Positions 16,526 through 23,918 of a stretch of 42,754 nt of DNA are shown piece by piece. The position numbers were made by a program, and so were the translations under genes. Position 1 is the first letter of the stretch; each line of letters begins with the position of its first letter. The notes beneath the pieces are model-generated. The model searched no databases, was not told the origin of the DNA, and saw only the letters and a program-made list of their open reading frames with translations. Source of the stretch: Bacteroidaceae bacterium (lineage in GTDB: Bacteria > Bacteroidota > Bacteroidia > Bacteroidales > Bacteroidaceae); assembly GCA_017614465.1 (NCBI GenBank), contig JAGABW010000095.1, positions 1 to 42,754 on the forward strand, written 5' to 3'.

Positions 16526-16573
16526 TTAAAATCTTGAGCTTTGCCACCAAACATTATTAGATATTCCGTTCAT
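16526..16573 (-). CDS. trpB2 leader peptide with tandem Trp codons
   Basis: This is a 15-codon ORF on the minus strand encoding MNGISNNVWWQSSRF and then TAA. The two adjacent TGG codons are at 16549-16544. The ORF begins about 25 bases after the expected transcription start, in an A-rich context usual for Bacteroidetes translation starts. It ends 3 bases before the antiterminator strand. A ribosome stalled on the Trp codons would leave that strand free; a ribosome at the stop codon would cover it. Trp is a rare residue, so WW in so short an ORF directly upstream of trpB2 is unlikely to be chance. Confidence 0.75.
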   Translation of the reverse strand: MNGISNNVWWQSSRF

Positions 16574-16602
16574 TTTAAAAAGTTTACTTTTAGTTTCTTT
16601 TG

Positions 16603-16633
16603 CAAATATACGCACTTTTTTCGAACTAACAAA
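16603..16633 (-). promoter_or_regulatory. trpB2 promoter
   Basis: On the minus strand TTTG (16633-16630), 19 bases, then TATATTTG (16610-16603): an exact match to the Bacteroidetes consensus. It implies a leader RNA of about 205 bases ahead of trpB2, which contains the leader peptide and attenuator. Confidence 0.8.
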
Positions 16634-16711
16634 TATTTTTGATTATTTTCAAAAAGAAATCAGTCAATCTCCAAACCAAACATTAAAATAACTAAAAATT
16701 ACACATTGTAC

Positions 16712-16742
16712 ATTGTTAAATTATAAATAATGTGTATCTTTG
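16712..16742 (+). promoter_or_regulatory. glyS promoter
   Basis: ATTG (16712-16715), 19 bases, then TATCTTTG (16735-16742), matching the Bacteroidetes consensus with one change in the -33 box. It gives a leader of only about 20-25 bases before the glyS ATG. A 7-bp inverted repeat (ACACATT 16701-16707 and AATGTGT 16729-16735) overlaps it. Confidence 0.7.
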
Positions 16743-16770
16743 CACCCAATAAAATAAATTCAAAAAAATA

Positions 16771-18333
16771 ATGGCACAGCAAGAAGACATTTTTAAGAAA
16801 GTGGTTAGCCACTGTAAAGAGTACGGTTTTGTATTTCCTTCAAGTGAAATATATGATGGGTTAGGCGCAGTATATGATTACGGACAAAACGGAGTAGAAT
16901 TAAAAAACAATATCAAGCAATACTGGTGGCAGTCAATGGTACTGTTACATGAAAACATCGTAGGTATTGACTCTTGTATATTCATGCACCCTACAATCTG
17001 GAAAGCAAGTGGACACGTAGATGCTTTTAACGACCCATTGATTGACAATCGTGATTCTAAGAAACGTTATCGTGCCGATGTTCTTATCGAAGAACAAATT
17101 GCAAAATATGATGATAAAATCGAAAAAGAAGTAGCCAAAGCAAAGAAACGTTTTGGTGACAGTTTCGATGAACAAAAATACAGAGAGACAAGTCCACGCG
17201 TGCTTGAAGAACAAGCAAAACGCGATGCTTTGCATGAACGTTACAGCAAAGCTATGAATGCTGTTGATCTCGAAGAACTTCGTCAGATCATCCTTGATGA
17301 AGAAATTGTTTGTCCTATTAGCGGTACTCGCAACTGGACTGAAGTTCGTCAGTTCAATCTTATGTTCAAGACTGAGATGGGAAGTACTGCTGACGGAGCC
17401 TCTACAATCTACCTTCGTCCAGAAACTGCTCAAGGTATATTCGTAAACTATCTTAACGTTCAGAAGACAGGCCGTATGAAGATTCCATTCGGAATTGCAC
17501 AAATCGGTAAGGCATTCCGTAACGAGATCGTAGCACGTCAGTTTATCTTCCGTATGCGCGAATTCGAGCAAATGGAAATGCAGTTCTTCATCAAACCTGG
17601 TACAGAACTCGACTGGTTTGCAAAATGGAAGCAAACACGTATGGCATGGCATCAAAACCTTGGATTCGGTGCTGAAAACTATCGTTTCCACGACCATGAG
17701 AAATTAGCTCACTACGCAAACGCAGCAACTGACATCGAGTTTAGAATGCCATTCGGATTCAAAGAAGTTGAAGGTATCCACAGCCGTACTAATTTCGACC
17801 TTGGACAACATGAGAAATTCTCTGGAAAGAGCATCAAATATTTCGATCCTGAACTTAATGAGAGCTACACTCCATATGTAATCGAAACAAGTATCGGAGT
17901 TGACCGTATGTTCTTATCAATCATGTGCCACAGTTATTGCGAGGAAAAACTCGAGAATGGCGAAACTCGTACTGTTCTCCGTTTACCAGCAGCATTGGCA
18001 CCTATCAAGCTCGCTGTTTTCCCACTTACAAAGAAAGACGGACTTCCAGAGAAAGCACGCGAAATCATCGATGATTTGAAGTTCCACTTTAACTGCCAAT
18101 ACGAAGAAAAAGATACAATCGGAAAACGTTATCGCCGTCAAGATGCGATAGGTACTCCATATTGTGTGACTGTTGACCACCAAACTCTCGAGGACAATAC
18201 TGTAACAATCCGTTTCCGCGACACAATGGAACAAAAACGTGTTGCAATCAACGATCTTTGCGGTATTATTGAGAAAGAGGTTACAATCACAAACTTATTG
18301 AAGAAACTTAACGTTGTTGCTACAACAAAATAA
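16771..18333 (+). CDS. glyS: Glycyl-tRNA synthetase, dimeric type
   Basis: This 520-residue class II synthetase charges tRNA-Gly with glycine. It is the single-chain homodimeric (eukaryote/Gram-positive-like) type, as in other Bacteroidetes, rather than the two-subunit GlyQ/GlyS form. Recognisable pieces include the N-terminal GFVFPSSEIYDGLGAVYDYG and the motif 2 region KAFRNEIVARQ followed by REFEQMEMQFF. The motif 3 segment IGVDRMFLS is also visible, as is a C-terminal anticodon-binding domain (from about residue 410). Codon use is distinctly biased toward a preferred set, consistent with high expression. It starts just after a consensus promoter. Confidence 0.97.
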   Translation: MAQQEDIFKKVVSHCKEYGFVFPSSEIYDGLGAVYDYGQNGVELKNNIKQYWWQSMVLLHENIVGIDSCIFMHPTIWKASGHVDAFNDPLIDNRDSKKRYRADVLIEEQIAKYDDKIEKEVAKAKKRFGDSFDEQKYRETSPRVLEEQAKRDALHERYSKAMNAVDLEELRQIILDEEIVCPISGTRNWTEVRQFNLMFKTEMGSTADGASTIYLRPETAQGIFVNYLNVQKTGRMKIPFGIAQIGKAFRNEIVARQFIFRMREFEQMEMQFFIKPGTELDWFAKWKQTRMAWHQNLGFGAENYRFHDHEKLAHYANAATDIEFRMPFGFKEVEGIHSRTNFDLGQHEKFSGKSIKYFDPELNESYTPYVIETSIGVDRMFLSIMCHSYCEEKLENGETRTVLRLPAALAPIKLAVFPLTKKDGLPEKAREIIDDLKFHFNCQYEEKDTIGKRYRRQDAIGTPYCVTVDHQTLEDNTVTIRFRDTMEQKRVAINDLCGIIEKEVTITNLLKKLNVVATTK

Positions 18334-18340
18334 ATGAATC

Positions 18341-18420
18341 GTTACTAAATAGATTTAATAGCAAATGATATATTCTGCAGTAATTCGATGATATATTCTT
18401 TGCTATAAAATCTATGTAAC
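18341..18420 (+). repeat. 80-base long imperfect inverted repeat downstream of glyS
   Basis: GTTAC (18341-18345) pairs with GTAAC (18416-18420). ATAGATTTAATAGCAAA (18349-18365) pairs with TTTGCTATAAAATCTAT (18399-18415) with one A-A mismatch. GATATATT (18367-18374) can pair with its second copy (18390-18397). The loop is about 15 bases. No T-run follows, so it is not a standard intrinsic terminator. It fills the gap between glyS and the FKBP gene. Confidence 0.6.
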
Positions 18421-18452
18421 AAAAATAATAAATATTAAAATCGACCAATAGT

Positions 18453-19088
18453 ATGTTTTTAAGAAATCACAAAAAGTTTTTTGGTATACTTGCATTATGC
18501 ATGTCGCTTATCAGTATGATTTCATGTAGCGAACAGGAGGAAACCAACGATTTCAGTAACTGGAAGAGCCGCAATACAACTTTCATCGATTCAATTGCAA
18601 ACGTTGCAAAGTTAAATGCAGACGGAAAGTGGATGATAAAAAAAGCATACAATTTGGGAGAAGCAATATCAATAGACAACAGCGCCAACTCTTATTTTAT
18701 ATACATACATAAGATAGAGGATGGAACTGGAAGCGAGTCTCCATTATTCAATGACTCAGTCAGAATACACTATTGCGGACGTTTGATTCACACAGACATA
18801 TACCCTGAAGGATATATGTTTGGCAAGAGCTATAGTACAAATACACTTGACGAAGCTACCGACGTTCCATCATTAATGGGAGTGAATCAAGGAACTTCCG
18901 GATTCTCTACAGCTCTGATGTATATGAAAGAAGGAGACAGATGGATGGTTTACATACCTTCATACCTTGGTTATGGAACTGAAGACAATTCAGATGCAAA
19001 TATACCAGCGTCTTCCACTCTGATTTTTGACATAAAATTAGCGAAAATCTATAAATACGGTAAAGACAAGAACACTGCATGGCATTAA
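18453..19088 (+). CDS. FKBP-type peptidyl-prolyl isomerase lipoprotein
   Basis: This 211-residue protein has a lipoprotein signal ending in SMISC with the lipidated Cys25, so it is an envelope lipoprotein. The FKBP domain covers about 85-205. Recognisable parts are VRIHYCGRLI, the GFSTALMYMKEGDRWMVYIPSYLGYG core and the final IPASSTLIFDIKLAKI. FKBPs catalyse cis/trans isomerisation of prolyl bonds and assist folding of exported proteins. The linker between lipid and domain is about 60 residues. It lies 119 bases after glyS and 48 bases before argS. Confidence 0.9.
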   Translation: MFLRNHKKFFGILALCMSLISMISCSEQEETNDFSNWKSRNTTFIDSIANVAKLNADGKWMIKKAYNLGEAISIDNSANSYFIYIHKIEDGTGSESPLFNDSVRIHYCGRLIHTDIYPEGYMFGKSYSTNTLDEATDVPSLMGVNQGTSGFSTALMYMKEGDRWMVYIPSYLGYGTEDNSDANIPASSTLIFDIKLAKIYKYGKDKNTAWH

Positions 19089-19136
19089 TTAATATAAGAA
19101 TTGCCTAAAGTGTTCACGTTGATTAATTTTTCGGAT

Positions 19137-20960
19137 ATGCAAACAATAGAAGAAAGAATAAGTAATGCAACCATACAAGGAGTAAAAGCATTGTATGGAG
19201 CTGATATAGATACAAAATTAGTTCAATTAGGAGCCACTCGTAAAGAATTTGAAGGACAACTGACTCTTGTTGTCTTTCCATTCCTTAAAGCCTCACACAA
19301 AGGTCCGGAACAGACTGCTCAGGACTTAGGTAATTATCTGCGCGAGAATCTAAGCGACGTAGTTGCCGATTTCAACGTAGTAAAAGGCTTCCTAAACCTC
19401 GTAATCGCAGATAAATACTGGGTTGAACTTCTTCAGGAAATCTCAAGCGATTCTCAATTCGGTTTCTTACCAGTGACTGAGAACTCTCCACTTGTGATGA
19501 TTGAGTATTCATCTCCTAACACAAATAAACCGCTTCACCTCGGTCACGTACGCAACAACCTTCTCGGCTCAGCACTTGCACGTATAGTTGAAGCTAACGG
19601 AAACAAGGTTGTAAAAACCAATATAGTAAACGACAGAGGTATTCATATCTGTAAGTCTATGCTTGCATGGCTAAGATATGGAAACGGAGAGACACCTGAA
19701 TCTTCAGGTAAGAAAGGCGACCATCTTATCGGAGACTATTATGTAGCCTTCGACAAGCATTACAAAGAAGAATGTAATCAACTGGAGCAACAATACATCT
19801 CAGAAGGAATGGATGTAGAAGCTGCAAAAGAAAAGGCAAAGCAGGAAGCACCTCTTATCAAGGAAGCTCACGCCATGCTGGTAAAATGGGAACAAGGAGA
19901 CGAAGAAGTACGTTCTCTTTGGCGCAAGATGAACGAATGGGTATATGCCGGCTTTGACGAGACTTACAAGATGATGGGAGTAAGTTTCGATAAGATATAT
20001 TATGAATCAGACACATACCTTGAAGGCAAGGAGAAAGTGTTAGAAGGACTTGACAAAGGTCTGTTCTACCGCCGTGAGGATGGTTCGGTATGGGCCGATC
20101 TTACAAAAGAAGGACTTGACGAGAAACTGCTCTTACGTTCAGACGGAACATCTGTATATATGACACAAGACATAGGTACAGCCAAACTGCGTTTCCAAGA
20201 CTTCCCTATTGACAAGATGATATATGTAGTAGGAAATGAACAGAATTACCACTTCACTGTATTATCTATCCTTTTGGACAAACTTGGATTTAAATGGGGT
20301 AAAGATCTTGTACATTTCTCATACGGTATGGTAGAACTTCCAAACGGAAAGATGAAAAGCCGTGAAGGAACAGTTGTCGATGCAGACGATTTGATCGCAA
20401 GTATGATTGCTGATGCACGCCAAACAAGCGATGAAGCCGGCAAATTCACAGATATGAGCGATGAAGAAAAGGCCGAAGTTGCAAGAATCGTAGGTCTCGG
20501 TGCCTTAAAGTATTTCATTCTCAAGGTTGACGCACGCAAAAACATGCTATTCAATCCTGCAGAAAGTATCGATTTCAACGGAAATACCGGTCCTTTTATT
20601 CAATATACATATGCTCGTATTGCTTCTATTATGCGTAAAGCTGCAGAACAAGGCATAAACTATGAGAATATCGACTGCAGCAATATCCAATTAAGCGAAA
20701 AAGAGATATCATTAATACAAAAGCTTAACGCATTTACAGCAGCAGTACGTCAGGCTGGAATCGACTATAGTCCTTCAGGTATCGCAAATTATTGCTATGA
20801 GTTGACTAAGGAATTTAACCAGTTCTATCATGACTATTCAATTCTCGGTGCTGATAATGAACAAATAAAGCAGTTCAGACTTGTATTAGCACAGACTGTT
20901 GCAAAAGTCCTTAAATCAGGAATGGGACTTCTTGGCATCGAAATGCCTGAAAGAATGTAA
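19137..20960 (+). CDS. argS: Arginyl-tRNA synthetase
   Basis: This class I synthetase charges tRNA-Arg. The ATG at 19137 gives a 607-residue protein starting MQTIEERISN, the normal beginning. A TTG at 19101 in frame would add 12 non-homologous residues and was rejected. The HIGH signature is HLGH at residues 134-137 in SSPNTNKPLHLGHVRNN. The KMSKS loop is represented by KMKSREG, and the C-terminal DALR anticodon-binding domain begins near residue 490 (FIQYTYARIASIMRKA). The add-1 N-terminal domain that reads the tRNA D-loop is present. It is probably in one transcript with the FKBP gene. Confidence 0.97.
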   Translation: MQTIEERISNATIQGVKALYGADIDTKLVQLGATRKEFEGQLTLVVFPFLKASHKGPEQTAQDLGNYLRENLSDVVADFNVVKGFLNLVIADKYWVELLQEISSDSQFGFLPVTENSPLVMIEYSSPNTNKPLHLGHVRNNLLGSALARIVEANGNKVVKTNIVNDRGIHICKSMLAWLRYGNGETPESSGKKGDHLIGDYYVAFDKHYKEECNQLEQQYISEGMDVEAAKEKAKQEAPLIKEAHAMLVKWEQGDEEVRSLWRKMNEWVYAGFDETYKMMGVSFDKIYYESDTYLEGKEKVLEGLDKGLFYRREDGSVWADLTKEGLDEKLLLRSDGTSVYMTQDIGTAKLRFQDFPIDKMIYVVGNEQNYHFTVLSILLDKLGFKWGKDLVHFSYGMVELPNGKMKSREGTVVDADDLIASMIADARQTSDEAGKFTDMSDEEKAEVARIVGLGALKYFILKVDARKNMLFNPAESIDFNGNTGPFIQYTYARIASIMRKAAEQGINYENIDCSNIQLSEKEISLIQKLNAFTAAVRQAGIDYSPSGIANYCYELTKEFNQFYHDYSILGADNEQIKQFRLVLAQTVAKVLKSGMGLLGIEMPERM

Positions 20961-21057
20961 TATAGGAGAGATTTGTACAATCCAGTCATTCTCAACCATT
21001 ATTAAAACGAGATGATTGACTAAGATATTTCATCCTTGATAGTTATCACGAATAATT

Positions 21058-21654
21058 ATGGCATTAATAACCTGTAAAGAATGCGGCAACCTTGTCTCTG
21101 ACAAAGCAATAGCATGTCCAAGATGCGGTTATCCGATGAATACGCCAGAAGAAGTACAAACCAAGCAATCCGTTTCAACAAAAACGGAAGGTTCTGGTGA
21201 TAAATGTACTTCAGACAATGGCATCAGCCATAATAATGCAAACTGTTCAAAACCTATTGGGGAAGCCCTTTGTGTTGATGCAGCTTGCAGTGGTAATCCT
21301 GGAAAGATGGAATATCGCGGAGTTCATATACCTTCGGGAAAACAGATCTTTCATTACGGTCCTGTATGGGGGACTAACAATATTGGCGAGTTTTTAGCTA
21401 TTGTACATGGTTTAGCATTACTGAAACAGCGTGGTTCTAATATGCCAATATATTCTGACAGTTATGTAGCACGTAAATGGATTGAGCAGAAAAAATGTAA
21501 GACAAAGCTCGATTCCACCGAAAAATCTGCACAGACTTTGGAATTAGTACAACGAGCAGAAAAATGGTTAAGAGAAAATCAATATTCAAACCCTATTGAG
21601 GTTTGGCAAACAAAAGACTGGGGTGAAATTCCTGCAGACTTTGGCAGAAAATGA
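21058..21654 (+). CDS. Zinc-ribbon/RNase H fusion protein
   Basis: The 198-residue protein starts with a four-cysteine zinc ribbon (C6, C9, C20, C23 in CKECG and CPRCG). A 45-residue polar linker follows, then an RNase HI-like domain from about residue 68. The acidic catalytic set is visible: D74 (VDAACSGNPG), E111 (NNIGEFLAI), D134 (IYSDSYVA) and D194 (IPADFG). RNase HI cuts the RNA strand of RNA-DNA hybrids such as primers and R-loops. The zinc ribbon takes the place of the viroplasmin-like domain often found on such proteins and may bind nucleic acid. The stop codon overlaps the start of the next gene by 4 bases (ATGA). Confidence 0.88.
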   Translation: MALITCKECGNLVSDKAIACPRCGYPMNTPEEVQTKQSVSTKTEGSGDKCTSDNGISHNNANCSKPIGEALCVDAACSGNPGKMEYRGVHIPSGKQIFHYGPVWGTNNIGEFLAIVHGLALLKQRGSNMPIYSDSYVARKWIEQKKCKTKLDSTEKSAQTLELVQRAEKWLRENQYSNPIEVWQTKDWGEIPADFGRK

Positions 21655-23528
21655 TAGGATTCTTTAAAAGTATAAAACAATATCTCACTTCTTATAAGAA
21701 ATATATCGTTGGGACATTTATTTTAAATATCCTTTCTGCCTTGTTCAATGTATTTTCGTTTGCATTGCTTATACCAATCCTGAAGATACTTTTCAAAGTA
21801 GATGATAAAATATATCACTTCATGGAATGGACCACAAACGAAGGTTCGTTCAACGACCAGATAAAATACTTAAGTGATGCTGCAAACAACAATCTGTTCT
21901 ATTACTCACAGTATTTAGTCAACGAATACGGTCAAGCAACCACCCTGCTCTTTCTCGGACTTGCATTATCATTTCTGACACTTCTTAAAACCGGAGCATA
22001 TTTTGGTGGTTCTGCCTCACTTATGCCGATAAAATCGGGTATTGTGCGTGACATCCGTGAGAGGATATACAGAAAAATCCTCTCATTACCACTTTCATAT
22101 TTTACAGATGAGCGCAAGGGTGATATATTAACACGTATGAGTACTGACGTAAACGAAGTGAACGCTTCCATAGGCAGTTCATTGGATATGATCATAAAGA
22201 ATCCTATACTCATACTTGTATATGTCATAACCCTGTTCACAATCAGTTGGGAACTGACATTATTCACATTCCTCGTTGTTCCTTTCCTTGCATTAGGAAT
22301 AGGACGTATTGGAAAAAAACTGAAGAACAAATCCTTATATGTACAGCAGAAATGGAGTGAGGGATTCAGTCAGATGGAAGAGACTTTGGGAGGTCTGAGA
22401 ATCATAAAGGCGTTTATTGCTGAAGAAAAGATGAAAGACCGTTTCATCGCAGTAAACAACGAATACAGACGCGCCGACATGATGGTATCAATCCGTCAGT
22501 CAGCAGCCCATCCAGTGAGCGAATTTCTCGGAACCTTAATGATTGTGATTGTATTATGGTTTGGCGGCTATCTCATTTTCTCTCAACATTCATCGTTTGA
22601 TGCAAGTACATTTATTTTCTTCCTTGTTATCTTGTATTCTATCCTACAACCGATAAAAGATCTATCGAGAGCTGGATACAGCATTCAAAAAGGTATGGCA
22701 TCATTAGAAAGAATCAATAAGATACTGGATGCGGAAAATAACATAAAAGAGAGAGAAAATGCCGTTGAAATCGATGACTTGCATTCAGAAATAGAACTTC
22801 GTAACGTTTCTTTCTCATACAACGAATCTCATAAGGTTCTACAAGATATAAACCTCAAAGTTAAGAAAGGTCAGACCATTGCATTGGTTGGTCAGTCAGG
22901 CTCTGGAAAATCAACACTTGTTGACTTAATTCCAAGATACCATGACATTCAGGAAGGACAAATCCTGATTGACGGCATTGACATTAAGACAATGAGCATA
23001 CACTCACTACGCAGTCTGATAGGAAATGTGAATCAGGAGGCAATCCTCTTCAACGACACAGTATTCAACAATATTGCCTTTGGATTAGAAGCAAATGACG
23101 AATGCAATAAGGAGGAACTACGCAAACGGGTGATAGAAGCTGCAAAAATAGCCAATGCGCATGAATTCATAATGGGCATGGAAAATGGTTATGATACAAA
23201 TGTGGGAGATCGCGGTTGCCGTCTTTCTGGCGGACAACGTCAACGCATAAGTATAGCACGCGCAATACTTAAGAACCCTCCTATATTAATCTTAGATGAA
23301 GCCACTTCTGCATTAGACACTGAATCCGAAAGACTGGTTCAGGAGGCATTGGAACATCTGATGAAGTCACGCACAACCATTGCCATAGCGCACCGCTTGT
23401 CAACAATAAAAAATGCAGACTGCATATATGTCTTACACGAAGGAAAAATCGTGGAACAAGGTTCACACGATATGCTTATTGCACAGAATGGTTATTATAA
23501 GCGATTAAACGATATGCAGCAATTATAA
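21651..23528 (+). CDS. msbA: MsbA-like ABC exporter (fused membrane and ATPase domains)
   Basis: The 625-residue half-transporter has six membrane helices (about 15-345) followed by an ATPase domain. The ATPase shows Walker A GQSGSGKST, the signature LSGGQRQRIS, Walker B ILILDEATSALD and the switch histidine in AIAHRLS. The fold and the intracellular loops (LPLSYFTDERKGDILTRMSTDVNEV) match the MsbA/lipid A flippase group. It probably flips lipid A or another lipid to the outer leaflet; the substrate is inferred from family. It overlaps the RNase H gene by 4 bases and is translationally coupled to it. Confidence 0.9.
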   Translation: MIGFFKSIKQYLTSYKKYIVGTFILNILSALFNVFSFALLIPILKILFKVDDKIYHFMEWTTNEGSFNDQIKYLSDAANNNLFYYSQYLVNEYGQATTLLFLGLALSFLTLLKTGAYFGGSASLMPIKSGIVRDIRERIYRKILSLPLSYFTDERKGDILTRMSTDVNEVNASIGSSLDMIIKNPILILVYVITLFTISWELTLFTFLVVPFLALGIGRIGKKLKNKSLYVQQKWSEGFSQMEETLGGLRIIKAFIAEEKMKDRFIAVNNEYRRADMMVSIRQSAAHPVSEFLGTLMIVIVLWFGGYLIFSQHSSFDASTFIFFLVILYSILQPIKDLSRAGYSIQKGMASLERINKILDAENNIKERENAVEIDDLHSEIELRNVSFSYNESHKVLQDINLKVKKGQTIALVGQSGSGKSTLVDLIPRYHDIQEGQILIDGIDIKTMSIHSLRSLIGNVNQEAILFNDTVFNNIAFGLEANDECNKEELRKRVIEAAKIANAHEFIMGMENGYDTNVGDRGCRLSGGQRQRISIARAILKNPPILILDEATSALDTESERLVQEALEHLMKSRTTIAIAHRLSTIKNADCIYVLHEGKIVEQGSHDMLIAQNGYYKRLNDMQQL

Positions 23529-23610
23529 TGTCATTTTTACTTGTTTTGATGCTGTTTTCGCATAAAAAACAATAAAAAATAAAGATTCAAGAAAAAAAAT
23601 GCTTTAGAAT

Positions 23611-23641
23611 ATTGCTGAATAACAAATTATTCTTACCTTTG
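23611..23641 (+). promoter_or_regulatory. tRNA-Asn promoter
   Basis: ATTG (23611-23614), 19 bases, then TACCTTTG (23634-23641), a close match to the Bacteroidetes consensus. It ends 12 bases before the mature tRNA start. Confidence 0.75.
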
Positions 23642-23653
23642 CACTCGTAACCC

Positions 23654-23727
23654 GCTTCAGTAGCTCAGTTGGTTAGAGCACATGACTGTTAATCATGGGG
23701 TCGTTGGTTCAAGCCCATCCTGAAGCG
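23654..23727 (+). tRNA. tRNA-Asn (anticodon GTT)
   Basis: A 74-base cloverleaf can be drawn. The acceptor stem is GCTTCAG with CTGAAGC, the D stem GCTC with GAGC, and the anticodon stem CATGA with TCATG around loop CTGTTAA (anticodon GTT, asparagine). The T arm is GTTGG-TTCAAGC-CCATC with one T-T mismatch. The CCA end is not encoded. It has its own promoter and terminator. Confidence 0.95.
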
Positions 23728-23730
23728 CAT

Positions 23731-23757
23731 AAGTCCACTATTTTAGTGGACTTTTTT
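23731..23757 (+). terminator. Intrinsic terminator of tRNA-Asn
   Basis: AGTCCACTA (23732-23740), a three-base loop and TAGTGGACT (23744-23752) form a 9-bp perfect stem followed by a T-run, 4 bases after the tRNA. Confidence 0.9.
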
Positions 23758-23918
23758 ATAGCATATCATCGATGATTATTTTTTAGAAACAACAATAAAG
23801 TTACATACATTTAATTTTAAGAGTTAGAAATAAAAAAGTATAAGCATGACATCTCATATCTATATATGATGATAGTCACTAATTTATAATCCCTTATGCA
23901 AATTTATAACTATACATC

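Noticed and set aside
16945-17697. 250-codon ORF on the minus strand inside glyS
   Set aside because: It is the antisense shadow of the strongly codon-biased glyS gene; its composition (Cys/Phe/Thr-rich) is not protein-like and it has no homology I recognise.
19101-19136. Upstream TTG start for argS
   Set aside because: It adds 12 residues with no similarity to ArgS; the ATG at 19137 gives the normal N-terminus.
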